A stretch of 64,000 nt of DNA from Mesostigma viride (taxonomy: Eukaryota; Streptophyta; Mesostigmatophyceae; Mesostigmatales; Mesostigmataceae). The translations under genes and the position numbers were made by a program. Position 1 is the stretch's first letter, and each line of letters begins with the position of its first letter. Below the pieces are notes generated by a model that saw only the letters and a list, made by a program, of their open reading frames with translations, made no database searches and was not told the DNA's origin. The stretch is from positions 4,337,241 through 4,401,240 of the forward strand of contig RPFO01000082.1 in NCBI GenBank assembly GCA_009746045.1, given 5' to 3'. Below are positions 1-13,036 of the stretch, one piece after another.

Positions 1-557
<557 letters not shown>

Positions 558-561
558 TTAC

Positions 562-3500
562 CCGCATGCTGTTGACCAGCTTGCGCACGTCCTTGGACCC
601 CATCTCCTCCACCACTTGCGCCTGCAACAGCTCCCGCTCCGCCTTCATCGCCGCCTGCACCGACTCCAGCAGCAGCTTCTCCTTAGGGCCCATAGCCTTG
701 CTCTCATCGATCGCACGCTGTAGGCTCAGCTGTGGGGGGCCAACGGAGGGTGGGTGGATGGGGGCAAAGAAGGGATGGCGACTGTCGGATGAGAGCATGA
801 GCCATGAGTGAAGTCTCTACGCACGCTGCAGGCTCAGCTGTGGGGGGGCACGGGGGGGCCAAAAAGGGGGGGGGGGGGGGGGGGGGGGCAGGAATGGCGG
901 GGGGAAGGGAGAGCAAAGGCAAGGTTAAGCCTCGCGAGCAACAGCATAAAGATGTAGTATTCCCCGTTGCAGGCTCTGCTGGGGGATCTTGCGGAAGTTA
1001 GCGACAAGGAATATCACGCTGGGTTGGATTGTGAAAATGTTGTGGGCAGGGGGGGAGCTTAAGGTAAGGTCAATCTCATGCACAATAATTAATGAATCCA
1101 TGTGCGGTACCTTTGGTTGTGGCATAGAAGACATATGTTAGGCACATGGATACACCCCTATGAAAGTTGTTGGATTCAAAGGGGAGGCCGCCTATCTATC
1201 CTCGTTTTCACGGTGACTTTTGGTTATCTGTGGAACAATATTGCAGCAGCGGAAGGCGATATTGAAACGGCGGTCGATCCGATGGACAGCGAAATCACCC
1301 CGCCCGACTGGCCACCATCCGCCACTGGCAGCATGCATACACTGCGACGGTTGGAAAATAGACAGCTTCGAACATACCCACCGCGCGCCAGCATGTGACC
1401 GGCCTGCCTGGAGCACAGTGTTCAACTATTCGTCATACGGAGGACATTATCCAGATAGCATGTCAAACGATTATCAAGGTTGCATGGAGATAGCATGTCA
1501 AATAATTATCAAGATTTCACGGGTACCGTATCAAAAGATATCGTAGCACGCCTCGATTTGGCAGCACCAGGTCCTGGTCGCCACACACACCGATATACTA
1601 CCATGCGGTTCACCCTCCGGTCACTAGAAATGGCCACAACCACCTGCAGCGCATTCCTGGGCACCCACATTCTGTTTATACACTAGTGTGGCCTATACCA
1701 TCTGGTCACTATACCTCCTCCGGTCACTATAGACGGCACCACCCACCTGCAGCACGTCCTGGTCCCGCAGGGTGCCGATCACGCGCAGGATGCGGGTCAT
1801 CGCGCGGCGGCTGGCGCGCTTGGGTAAGGCTGCGGTCCACGCCGGACGAAAGCATAAAAAAGGAACCACGGCCGACGGGCACATCAGGGAGGTGGAAGGG
1901 AGGACCCAAACAAGAAACCACAACAAGGCAGGATGCGGTGGTTGGATATCGAGGAGCCCAGCGTGCGAAAACCCAGGAAAACCCAGATAACATTCTGAAC
2001 AGTTACATATCGAACACTGGCTGCATCAGAGAGTCCCTTTGTCATTAGCTTACCTTCAAATGTTAGAAAAATCACTCTAAGGCACCTAAATAATGGGCTA
2101 CAAAACAGGCTGCGTACAGGCAGGCCCATGGACCATCCGGGGCCTTGGGGGCCAAGCACTTGGCGCGATCCCAACCAGACCGTCATGCGCTTGCGAGACC
2201 GTCGCACGCTGGACTATATCACAGGGCATGATAAACACGCGCTATAATTAGAAACGGGGCATGGCAAGGACACGGTTAACAGTCAGAGAGGCTCACCGAG
2301 GGTGTCGCGGGACAATACACGACCCGAAAGGTAAGAAACTAACGATGGTAAGACTAGCCATGCTGAATGCTCACCAAGGGTGTCACCGAACACGTCCACG
2401 ATGTTGCGCAGGCGGCGCAGGGCCACACGGAACTGGTGCACCAGCTCCTCGCTCTATTTTTAGGTACATGCGTGTTTGGCAGTAGACATAATGGGCCAGT
2501 ATAGTTACATGCGTGTTTGGCAGTAGACATAATGGGCCAGCATCAGGTGTAAGTGCACCAGCTCGTCATTCTGGGTTGTAGGGGGAGTGGGTTGGGGGCA
2601 GAGGAAAGATGGAGGGGACAGTAGCAGCAGCCACTGGCCAATGCCATAGCAGGCAAGCGCCGTGTGTCAATGCACCAGCTCCTCATTCCAAGGTATGGGA
2701 GAGGAGATGGGGAGGAGGGGGGGGGGGGGGCGAGCAAGGTGAGTAGCAACAGCATCCAGTAGCCAACGACAATGGCAGTGGGCCATTATAAGGCAGTGGA
2801 CATCACGCTGTCTTCATGGATAAGTGTCAGGGGATGTGGGCGGCCAGGTAGGTGGGTGGGTGGGTGAGGGAGGAGGGAAGGGGGGGAAGGGGAGCAGCAG
2901 CTACCAATGGCCATGGCAACGATGGCAGTGACAATGATAGGGATAGCAGGACAGTTGTAAGGCAGTGAGTGGGATATTGCACCAACGCACCAGCCTGGGA
3001 CGTGCCAGCCGGTGAGCATGCTTCGAGGGTGAGTGCCAAGAGAGGTGGGAGGTGGGAGGATTATGGCAGCCACGTGATACTGCCAATTGTGAAGGCAACT
3101 CATGATGAACATACGTGGAATATATAACGAATTATATAAATTATTGCCTCACTTTGTAAACACATGAAATACCAAGAAGAAGTACTCTGTGTACCACATG
3201 GTTAAATTCTGCAACGTGCAATGCACAACCAGTTTGAAGGTGCCAAGATTACAAAACATTTCAGGGTGACGATGATAAAGCTCGTTACATTACGCCGATA
3301 GATACCAAGGGATGCGCGCAGCAACTCATGTCAGATGCAAAACTAGCTCATCTGGTTTAGCATGTCCTTTTTAGCCATTTTGGTTATGAAATACCCGTAC
3401 CTTGACAACGGACTTTTGGAACTCTGTGTCCAATCGGTCCATCTCCGCAAACGATGCCAACAGGCTACGTACTGCCAGGTCTTGCAGCAACAAGGGCTCA

Positions 3501-3850
3501 TGTTCATGTACTGCAGGCACATCATTTATGGCCACTCCATCCAACGGAGTACTCTCGGACGGGGAAACATTGGATCCTCCTGTTGCTTCCAGTTCTACTG
3601 CTGCGCACGTGAACACACGGGCGTCATCGTCGCGACCTCGCACTGACAGAGAATACAATCTGGGACAGAAGCTGTGCTGCAGGTGTGGATTGGGCACAAA
3701 CCGGCCAAGGGAACATGAGACTACTGCTGAAGATTTTGATCGACTGCTCGTGCTACAAACGCTGAACATCTGACGCCCTGCACAGACATCCCGGGACGTG
3801 CTAGCCACAACGGGGCCAGCCGGTTGCACAGCTGAACTAGTAGAAAGCAT
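562..3850 (-). CDS. CHAD-domain protein, 5' part of gene (four exons)
   Basis: Spliced minus-strand gene read from the sequence. Exons are 3850-3401, 2453-2375, 1829-1747 and 729-562, each with GT donor and AG acceptor, and phases 0, 1, 0 match across all junctions (260 codons visible). Exon 1 begins MLSTSS and is Ser/Arg-rich, like an organelle transit peptide. Exon 2 carries VHQFRVALRRLRN, the conserved His/Arg signature of CHAD (conserved histidine alpha-helical domain). Exon 3 carries LRVIGTLRDQDVLQ, matching the second CHAD motif (LG-x-LRD-x-DV). Exon 4 is a charged helix ending VNSMR at a GTAAGG donor. The family is known to bind inorganic polyphosphate; that role here is inference. The 3' exons must lie left of the window. 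It is divergent from NUBPL. An upstream TTG at 3880 is in frame but ATG 3850 is preferred. Confidence 0.75.
2465..2540. repeat. 35-bp direct repeat, two copies
   Basis: The 35-bp segment starting tacatgcgtgtttggcagta occurs at 2465-2499 and 2506-2540, just upstream of CHAD exon 2 in the gene's sense. It is intronic. Confidence 0.9.
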
Positions 3851-4543
3851 GGTTCTATGTAGCACGGCTGAAGTTTTCAAGAAAATACGCTTCGCTCGGC
3901 AGGCGGAATCGATCGCTCAGGCAATGCGCTTCAAGTCGCCAGACTACGTCTCATTATAGACATATATAATTTTGTGTTTCCACTACCAGAAGATGAATCA
4001 AGTGTTATGGCTTTTAAGAACTAGGATAGACAAGTGCCACGTATGGATATCGAAAACAAAAATTGTGCGCGTTGAGCTAAATCATGATTCTGTTTCCCGA
4101 GTTGGTGACAGGGAAACCTTGACCGCGTGCGTGGTCTTCGGCTGTCATACGTGGTCAATGTCGATACCCGCGCAAATTACTGGACAGTAACGCTTGCCAC
4201 GTTATCAGCCGTTCTTATCCGTCCAACAACTTGCCAGTTCTGCTGACAAGGATTCCGCGATGCCATGCAACGCAGATCTTTGCTAGAGCAGATATTTGTG
4301 ACTTGGGAGCCAAGTGGATGCTGGTGGAGCATGCTGCAAAGCTGTTGTAACATATTGCATGGTGAGCGATGGCGGTTCTCACAAAGGCCCACCCACAAGC
4401 ACAAGGACGAAGGAGTTTTGGATTCTTTCGAAACATGGAAATGTCACTATCGTTATTTCATACTGACCACGTCAAATTTTGGTGAAACCTGTGGGTCGAT
4501 CCTTATATTTAACCTGGTAGAGACAAGCAACATCACGAGAAAA
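3851..4543. promoter_or_regulatory. Shared divergent promoter region
   Basis: The 693 bp between the two opposed ATGs must hold both promoters and 5' leaders. It is AT-rich with a TATA-like catatataat near 3960. No confident start site can be placed. The reading frame upstream of the NUBPL ATG is open back to 4265, so the start at 4544 is a choice. Confidence 0.4.
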
Positions 4544-7500
4544 ATGAAATCTTTATCTAGGAACTGGCTGTCTTCACAACGCGTCCGTGATATGACTGGT
4601 GCTCTTAGGTTTAGTCTACCGTGCTTGTCTGCAAATGGCGTGGAGTGCATGATGCAGGCGACGTGGTGTTCATATAATGCCAGTCCGGTTCGGAGCTCTT
4701 CAACAAAGATTCCTCCCCAGGGCAGAGGTCACAAGGCGCTAGATGGAATAAAGCACATAATTGCCGTGGCCTCAGGGAAAGGTGGAGTTGGAAAGTCGAC
4801 TATCTCAGGCAAGTTTCACATATGCTTGCGCGTGTTCTCACTTTTGAGGTTTCTGACTTTGGCGCTCGCGAGCATCAAGTTTAGTAACGGTCTCGTTTGC
4901 CCAGATGAAATAACTTCAGTAAATAAGTTTATTAAGGGTCTCGTTTGCCCAGATTAAAAAGGAAAATAAAAAATGCGAGGCAAATGTGGCTTACTCTTTC
5001 CATAAGTTCTTGCAAGTGCCGCTGCTGCTGTGAGCAAGATGACGCTTTTGATAAGACTACAACCATCAACACGCTCAGAACCATTCACGCTCGGTAGTAT
5101 CAAGTGCGTGTAGTATTGTATTCTTGTAAATCACTTGATCAAGTCCAGTGTGGTTGTGCTGCGTGCGTCTGGCACGAAGCAACGAAGGAAGATTTTATAC
5201 CGGCTTCTCTTGGATTTTTTGTGCTTATCTCTTGACAGAAACTCACAACAACAGGCAGTTACGTGAGATGGGAAATGGTAATGTACTATAACATAATATA
5301 CAGAATCATCTTTGTCAAGGATGCCCTTGGTGCATCGTTTTATCCAGCCATGCCGACTCGGCGGTCTTCTAGTTTGCAGCCACAGGGCAAGCAGACAGGA
5401 CTCCAAGCCATTCAGCAATGCGCGACAATTCCATGTTGAATCGGATTGCAGTGCCTGCACGTTGTGTGAAAGTCGACCTGGCGGTGTAAAGTTGTCTGCA
5501 TCTTTTATGCTCCCACACCACATCGTGCCATACCATCCCAGATGATCTGCGGAAGTGGCCATGGCGACTGCGTTCAGACGAAACTACCGCAATAGGGCAA
5601 GCGAAATGCAAAGATTATGGCAATAATCAATCGTGCCATACAGTAGACTACAATATGCATGTCATCTTCCACGCAAACTCTTTTCGTTTCTTTCCATGAT
5701 TGCTTTACTTGGCAGCCAACTTGGCGGTGGAGATGGCGCGCAGGGAGGGTATGCGGGTGGGGCTGATGGACGCAGACGTGTATGGCCCCTCCCAGCACCG
5801 CATGATGAACCTCAAGGGGCAGCCGGAGGTGGACGCCTGTAAGTAGGGAGGTGTTGAGTTTGATTTACCTTACCTTTGACTCGTGCGCACGCGTAAACGT
5901 CGGTAGTAGGCGCTGGCTGCGGCCGGACCACTCTGGCCTCCAGTCCTGCGACAGCATGGCCTCCGGTCCTTGAGCGCTGCCCACATGCGCTGCCCACATG
6001 CAGTGCTTCTCTCGTGGTTGGATTGCGGTGTGAAGTCTCTGCTTTTATCGGTGTGTGCAGTGTCCTGTTTCATCGCCCTCTGGCGATTTATGTGCTGTCA
6101 ATGCCCACGCACTTGTGGGTGATCGAGCATGTGTGAGAGGTGGTTTTGTATTTGTGGATGAGCGCGGGTGCATGTGTTTTAGTGTGCATGATGGTGGTGG
6201 TGGGGAGAGCGGGCGGGTGGGCGGGCGGGCGGGCAGGCGGGCAGGCGGGCGGGTGGGCAGACGGGTGGGCGGGCGGGCGGGTGAGCGAGTTAGCATATTG
6301 GCGATTCCATATGCTAAGCATATCATGCTTGATGCGGCCTTTCCAACGCCGTGTTGAAGACCTTATTTGGACAAGGGACCTGAAAGTTATCAAGTCCTGA
6401 AGTAATGCCGTCGGGCGCCGCAGTAGTACCGGTTCTAGGGGCACGTGAGGGACAGGGCACGTGGCAGTGTCGGGTGAACCATCGCAGCCACGTACCATAG
6501 GGCCTACTGTCAATAGGAGGTGCTGTGGTCAGTATTGGTTGATGGTACCAAGGAAGTCACAGGACTTCAGGACTGACAAGTCCTGCAGGCATGTGATGCA
6601 CGGGTACTTGTCAAAAAGGATAAATCCAGAGCGTTGCTGTCATTCATGGACAGATAGACGTCCTGGATGATTGCAATCAAGAGTGACTGATTGTAGCGGT
6701 CCTGCAAAGGCCTGCAAGGCCTGGCAGCGATGGTGTCACCAAAGATTAATGCCCGGGCACAACAGTGAACCGAGCGTCTTTTCCCTTACACAGTCCGTGG
6801 GTGTGTCACCACCGGTGACGTGACCACAGGGTAGTGTGGAGCAACTGTGGTGAGAGGTAAGAAGCGCTACTGGTTTGTAACCGTGGCTTTTCTCATCGCG
6901 GTCTGGGAAGACCAGAACCTCCCATGCCTGCGCCCACATAATTGAGCGGGCGGGCGGGCGGGCGGGCAGTGCTGTGGTGGGGAGGGGGTCAGAGTGGCCG
7001 GTTTGGGGGGGAGGGGGGCAGGGCGAGCGTGATTGTGTTTTTGGCTGAGGACAGCTCCTGCCACAGTGGTGCAGCCACCCAGAAGTCGGGCATTTACTGC
7101 GGCCCAAAGGGGGTGCTGGAGGGTACAGAATGACCCCCTTGTTTGTGAGGGGGGGGGCTATGCCACATTTTTGTTCTGTGTCGTGCCAATGTGGCAATGT
7201 GGCATCTTAGTCATGTTTGTGCTCGTGTTCACGGGGTGCTGGGTTGTTGGCTTGACAACAACGCTTGCTCGGTCGCTGCCGGAGCTTGTTGATCCGCTTC
7301 ATATCATCATTTCCTTTCTCTTCTGCATGCGAAGGCAAGTATGGAGGCAGTTTATCGCACGGGGGAGTGCTTGCCTCTCGCATTCCTTCATCATGCCACT
7401 TTGTGCTAGTGTGCCTGGTGTAAACAGGTGGGTCTGCCTCGTGTTCATCATCCTCACTCATCATCCTATTTTTGTGTCGTCCCCCGTGCCTTGCCTTATC

Positions 7501-10500
7501 CAGCCCTGCCTCCCCCGCCCAGCCTCCCAGATGATAATCCTTTTCCTTGACCAACCTTCGTACGGTTCACCCCCCTGCCTCACCAAATGGAACCTTACGG
7601 GCTCTTATGGAACCTTATGGCATTTTAGCGAACCTTCTGGAACCTTATGGCATTTTAGCGAGCCTTGTGACATTTTAGCGAACCTTATGGCATTTTAGCG
7701 AACCCTGTGAAACTTTATGGAACCTTATGGCATTTTAGCGAACCTTATGGAACCTTATGGAACCTTATGGCATTTTAGCGAACCTTATGGAACCTTATGG
7801 AACCTTATGGGATCTTGTAGAGCCTTACGGAACCCTCTGGGGTCTTATGGAATCTTTTGGAATCTTATGGAATCGTATTGATCCGTGTGCCCAGCCTCCC
7901 AGATGATGGTCGCGATGGAGAACTTTGGCATCAAGTGCATCTCGATGGGCAACCTCATGGAGGAGGGCATGGCCGCGGTCTGGAGGGGGCCGATGGTAGG
8001 CGGCATGGCACACCCACTACGTCTTGGTCACTGTGCTATACACTGTACTTACACTGAAGGATGTGCTATATATCGCAGCCGTGGTCTCAAGGGGGCCGAT
8101 GGTAGGTGACATTGCACACTACAGCATACGATGTATTTATACTGAGGGATGTGCTATATATCGTAGCCGTGGTCTCAAAGGGGCTTATCGTGAAAGCCAT
8201 GGCATGTTCTCTGAGGCATCCGTAAGCTTGTTATGTCAAGTTCACTTAGGCCTCGGTGTCAAGTTCATTTCGTACAATGTTCGGTCAAGTTCATTTGTAC
8301 AGTATCTTGTTTCTTGTACAATATTTTGCCTCATTGATTTTGTACGATATGGGCATTCTTACTGTGCTGTGGTGGCAGTCGGAAGAAGCGCAATCGTAAA
8401 GAGCTTACTCTGTGTTTCGTCGCCTCCACTGTACCAGCCCTGTTCACTGTACTAGGTCACTATGTAGGGGACACATGCATTCCACGTCAGTCGCCTATTG
8501 TCACCTTTAGGTCGCGAGCGCGCTTGCGTGTGCTGACAGGGCATATGTTTGCAAGCAGATTCCATACCCAGATTCTCTCAACGCCCTGGCCTGCATAAGG
8601 CTACTGCCTTCCTTACTGCGCTAGCGCTTATAAGCAGAGCTGGTGGGCTTCAAAAAGGATCTAAACTAATGTTGTGCTCGAATGGTTCAGGAAAGCAATA
8701 GAACTGGCTAGGTGCTACAGTGAATAGTATCCCCTTGCCGTTTGTCTTCATTTTCTAGGAATTCAAGTGCCCAGTGTGTCCACTGTCAGACCCCTTGCCT
8801 TATCCTGTCCCTGTCATCCCCACCATAAACCTTACCTCCCCAGGTAATGTCCGCAATCCAAAAACTGCTCAAGGGCACCTGCTGGGGTGAGCTCGATGTG
8901 CTCGTCATCGACATGCCCCCAGGGACGGGCGACGCCCACCTGTCCATCAGCCAGTCTGTGCAGCTGTCGGGTACGCTCCTTGTAATGCTGAGGTTCATCG
9001 TGGCAATTACAGAGGAACTGGGAAAGACAAGCATGGGGTGGCTATGAACGTGCTTATTAAGTTTGTGTGTCTGCCAGGAGCGTACCCTCCACCACAAACC
9101 AGGCACGGCAAATCTAGTTTGTAATCACGTGGTTGGCCTAGATTTGTAAGCCAGTCTAGTAGCGTGTTTTCATCTTTTTTAAAAGAAATTATCCGTGCTG
9201 GGGTTTTGGCTTATAGGGCATCCCTCTTGCTTTTTTCGTCGTGCGAGTCGGCATGCTTGTCTGCTTGCTTATCGGCTTGCTTATTGGCTTGCTTATCGGC
9301 TTGTTTATCTGCTCGCTTATTGGCTTGCTTATCGGCTTGCTTATCGGCTTGCTTATTGGCTTGCTTATCGGCTTGCTTATTGGCTTGCTTATCGGCTTGT
9401 TTATCTGCTCGCTTATTGGCTTGCTTATCGGCTTGCTTATCGGCTTGTTTATCTGCTCGCTTATCGGCTTGCTTATCGGCTTGCTTATTTTCTTGCTTAT
9501 TGGCTTGCTTATCGGCTTGCTTATCGGCTTGCTTATCGGCTTGCTTATCGGCTTGCTTATCGGCTTGCTTATCGGCTTGCTTATCGGCTTGCTTATCGGC
9601 TTGCTTATCGGCTTGCTTATCGGCTTGCTTATTTTCTTGCTTATCGGCTTGCTTATCGGCTTGCTTATTTTCTTGCTTATTGGCTTGGTTATTGGCTTGC
9701 TTATCGGCTTGTTTATCTGCTCGCTTATTGGCTTGCTTATCTGCTCGCTTATTGGCTTGCTTATCGGCTTGTTTATCTGCTCGCTTATTGGCTTGCTTAT
9801 CTGCTTGCTTATCGGCTTGCTTATCGGCTTGCTTATCGGCTTGCTTATCTGCTCGCTTATTGGCTTGGTTATTGGCTTGCTTATCGGCTTGTGTATCTGC
9901 TCGCTTATCGGCTTGCTTATCGGCTTGCTTATTTTCTTGCTTATTGGCTTGCTTATTGGCTTGCTTATCTGCTCGCTTATTGGCTTGCTTATTGGCTTGC
10001 TTATCGGCTTGCTTATCGGCTTGCTTATCGGCTTGCTTATTTGCTTGCTTATCGGCTTGCTTATCCGCTTGTTTGTTTCACCGTTGACTCACCGTCAACC
10101 CATCATTGAAGCCGTCCGCCTCATCGTTTTCCTGTTTCTTGTGCAATGCCCTTGTTCCTACGCTTGGCCACGCTTGCATGCCGTTGAGTATATGAACAAG
10201 CATCACCTGCACGTGAAATTGAATGGGAGTGGACGGTGTGTGGCACCTCGAATCTAGCATTGTTAAAGGATGGCCACAACTTTGAACTGGTGGAGGCAAA
10301 CGGACATGTATAGAGAGTTCAGATATATATCAATGACACAAGCATAGGACTATGGATGCTATCTACGAAGAAGCCCTGGCTCAACCGTCTCGCAGCGGCG
10401 GTGCAGCTTCACTTCTGGGACCGCCTATGGAACTTGGGCTACAGAAGGAGCTCCGAACCCTTAAGAGCTTGCTTTCTTTTCCCCTATCATTCTACTACTG

Positions 10501-13036
10501 CTGTTGTTTTGTTTAGTGCCTGATGGCTGACGTGAACGATGCCTGTCCCCCTTGATCACCCTATGTATGGGTTCACCGTATGGATGGGTTTCGTATGGGT
10601 GGGTTTTGTATGGGTGGGTTTTGTATGGGTGGGACCTCCCCCAGGCGCGGTGGTCGTCAGCACGCCGCAGGACATTGCGCTGATCGACGCCCGCCGAGCC
10701 ATCACCATGTTCAACAAGGTCAACGTGCCGGTGCGTGTGGCAGTGGTCATCAACCATGTTTACTTAAGTCAATGTGCAGGTGCATGTGGCAGTGGTCATT
10801 CACCAAGTTCAATGAAGTCAACGTGCCGGTGAGTGTGGCAGTGACGGATGGCAGGGAGCAGGGGCGGGTGGTTTTGGGGGAGGGGGGAGGGGGAAGGGAG
10901 GATTACAGGCAGCAGTATGCCAGAACAATAATGGAGGGAAGTTTTTTGAACGGTCAAGCCAGTTTGTTGGTGGCCAAGATTCCAAGGATTACTAACATCA
11001 ATAGGTTACAAGCCATCATGCATCCTCCAGCCATAGCCATCATGCACATTCCAAGGTAGACACCGTCCTATAACTCAGGGCCGCGGCGGTGATGGAGTTG
11101 GGACTCACGCACGCAAAGCGCATCGTGAGCAAATGGTGTCATTCGGGCGCTGCCGCTGCGCTGAAATGATCATGCTTTTGGCAGGTGGATACTACTATAC
11201 AGGCAGTGAATAGTAGGTAGTATATTACCTTGTACATTCCCACGCCTGGTTCCTTGGTCCCATGTGGAGACAGCAGGCCTCCTTTTCTCAATCCACAGAG
11301 GCAAGCCAGTTTTGCTTCGAAAGCCATTCTTGTTATGGCGTACTATCTATCAGCTCGACAACATACTTTGCGTGTAATCTGCTGGATGGCATGCCTTGCT
11401 TACTCTTAGTTTGTCTTCAGGGGCTGATTGGAGAGGGGGAGTGAGAATTTGGAAATCTGAAACCTGAGACCGGGGGGCTGTGAGCATAGGTCATTATGTG
11501 AGATCGGATCCAAAGTGCACCGCAGGCGAGGTGGGAGCTTCAGTTTGGCACCGTAAGTAGATGTATGTCTTTAAAATGAGGTTGGCGTCATAACCGGCCA
11601 GTCAAGGATTTGGCGGCCGTTGTGCCTGCTTGAAACGAAACCATTGCTTTATAAACTCTCATTGTTCATGTGACGTCACGGGAGGCTGAAGGAACGTCGT
11701 ATAGAGCTGTCCTTCCTGTCCCTCCTGATCCTTGGGTATCCTTCCCCCACACAGATCCTCGGCCTGGTCCAGAACATGAGCCACTTTGAGTGTCCCAGCT
11801 GCGGCCACCAGGAGCACATTTTTGGCAAGGAGGGCGTCACGCGGCTGTGCCGGGAGCTGGGAGTGGACCTGCTGGGGGAGGTGTGTAAGGGCTTCATGCC
11901 GCCCGCGGCAAGCTGCTGGCTGGAGTGTTGAGCTTGCCCGTGCTGGGTCCTGATTGTTCGGGTGGCCCTTTTTTTTCTTTTTCTTTTTCTTTTTCTTATC
12001 CTCCCATTCTGCCTGTCAATGCATTTGTTGCATATCATGGCTTTTGTTTGCCAGCTGTTTCCTAGCGGGTTTGCCAGCTGCTCCCAATTCAACCCCAACG
12101 CCCTCATCTCAAGCGAGTGCTTCCAGGTGTGCCATGAACTGACTCACAGCATGCTGATGACGCACCAGTTTGGCGGCGTGATATGGTGATATGGAGCCGT
12201 CTGCTCCAATGCGGGCCATATTTCTGCGCCTCCCCAACCTACCCTCTCTTGGACAACTTGTATCCTGTTGGACAAGACTAATAGATTACACACCATGTGT
12301 CTGCGCAGATAGGACGAGACTAATAGATTACACACCATGTGTCTACGCAGATAGGACAAGACTAATAGATTACACACCGTGTGTCTGCGCAGATAGCGAA
12401 AATGGTTTTACCTAGCTTAAGCCATCTTCCTTTGATATGGAATGCGAACTTGTCAGCCAGCCGGATGGCTGGCAGGCAGGCTAGCTCATCAGACCAAGTC
12501 CATGTAGATGGGCACCGGGCAGGGTGCAGAAGGTAGGTGTGGGGGGAGGGGGCGAGGGGGGGCCGGGGGGGGGGGGGGGGTGAAGGTTGCAAGCGACATG
12601 TTCTGGCTTGTCCTGTTTCACAATATACCGCATAGCCTGCTTCGCATAGCATAGATTGCATGCTTTATATACTATTTTTTTCCAAGCGTGCCTACTGCTT
12701 TCTAGACAACTCCAACGGGTTGCGATCAATATGCCTGTGTATAGATCATGCCTCGAGAGGCTCTAGACTCCTGTTCACATGCGCAGTGATAGGACTAGCC
12801 TATTGAACTCCTTTCTTTGCTATGTCTGCCGACCATCTTTTATCAACAAACAGGTCCCTTTGAGTTCTGACATCCGCGAACATGCAGATGGCGGGATCCC
12901 CCTCCCCATCGTGGCACCTCTCAGCCCAAGTGCAAAAGCATTCGTGAGAATTGCTGACATGGTGCTAACGAAGTTGGACGCTATGGGTGCAGGCGGTGGC
13001 CCCTCTAGGCCTCGCCCAAGCATAAGCATGCAGTGA
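4544..13036 (+). CDS. NUBPL: NUBPL/IND1-type Mrp/NBP35 P-loop ATPase (complex I Fe-S assembly factor)
   Basis: Seven exons: 4544-4808, 5716-5838, 7895-7995, 8844-8970, 10645-10730, 11755-11880, 12854-13036. They total 1011 nt with every phase matching, giving 336 aa, close to the usual 300-320. Residues 1-60 are Arg/Ser-rich with few acids, as in a mitochondrial presequence. The deviant Walker A GKGGVGKS is at about 78-85, MDADVYGPS follows in exon 2, DMPPGTGD is at 186-193 and STPQDIAL is in exon 5. The CPSC pair at 247-250 is the bridging Fe-S cluster ligand of this family, and IREHADGGIPL is in exon 7. Known role of the family: delivering [4Fe-4S] clusters to mitochondrial complex I. HCF101 and cytosolic NBP35 are less likely because there is no extra C-terminal domain or N-terminal ferredoxin-like Cys motif. 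Intron 1 uses a GC donor. Introns are 0.8-1.9 kb and repeat-rich. Confidence 0.9.
4889..4957. repeat. Short direct repeat in NUBPL intron 1
   Basis: The segment ggtctcgtttgcccagat occurs twice, about 43 bp apart, soon after the GC donor. The rest of intron 1 (4809-5715) shows no gene. Confidence 0.8.
6186..6290. repeat. GGGC-rich minisatellite in NUBPL intron 2
   Basis: Irregular (GGGC/GGGT)n run. A second short (GGGC)n lies at 6945-6966. The rest of intron 2 (5839-7894) has no recognisable gene. Confidence 0.9.
7584..7870. repeat. Tandem repeat (aaccttatgg / cattttagcg)
   Basis: About 28 ten-base units alternate between ggaaccttat-like and ggcattttagcg-like forms directly upstream of the NUBPL exon 3 acceptor. 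Confidence 0.95.
9243..10080. repeat. 12-bp minisatellite in NUBPL intron 4
   Basis: About 70 copies of a 12-mer like ttgcttatcggc, with variants (ttgg, tctgctcg, ttttc) arranged in higher-order blocks. Because 12 is a multiple of 3 all three forward frames stay open for 300 codons; these are not genes. Confidence 0.97.
12271..12397. repeat. 42-bp tandem repeat, three copies, NUBPL intron 6
   Basis: Units start gacaagactaatagattaca at 12271, 12313 and 12355, with single-base differences. A poly-G run and a C/T tract also lie in this intron. Confidence 0.95.

Noticed and set aside
9164-10257. Three long overlapping plus-strand ORFs of Leu/Ala/Cys/Ser or Leu/Ile/Gly repeats
   Set aside because: They are translations of a 12-bp minisatellite in an intron; no start, domain or codon pattern supports them.
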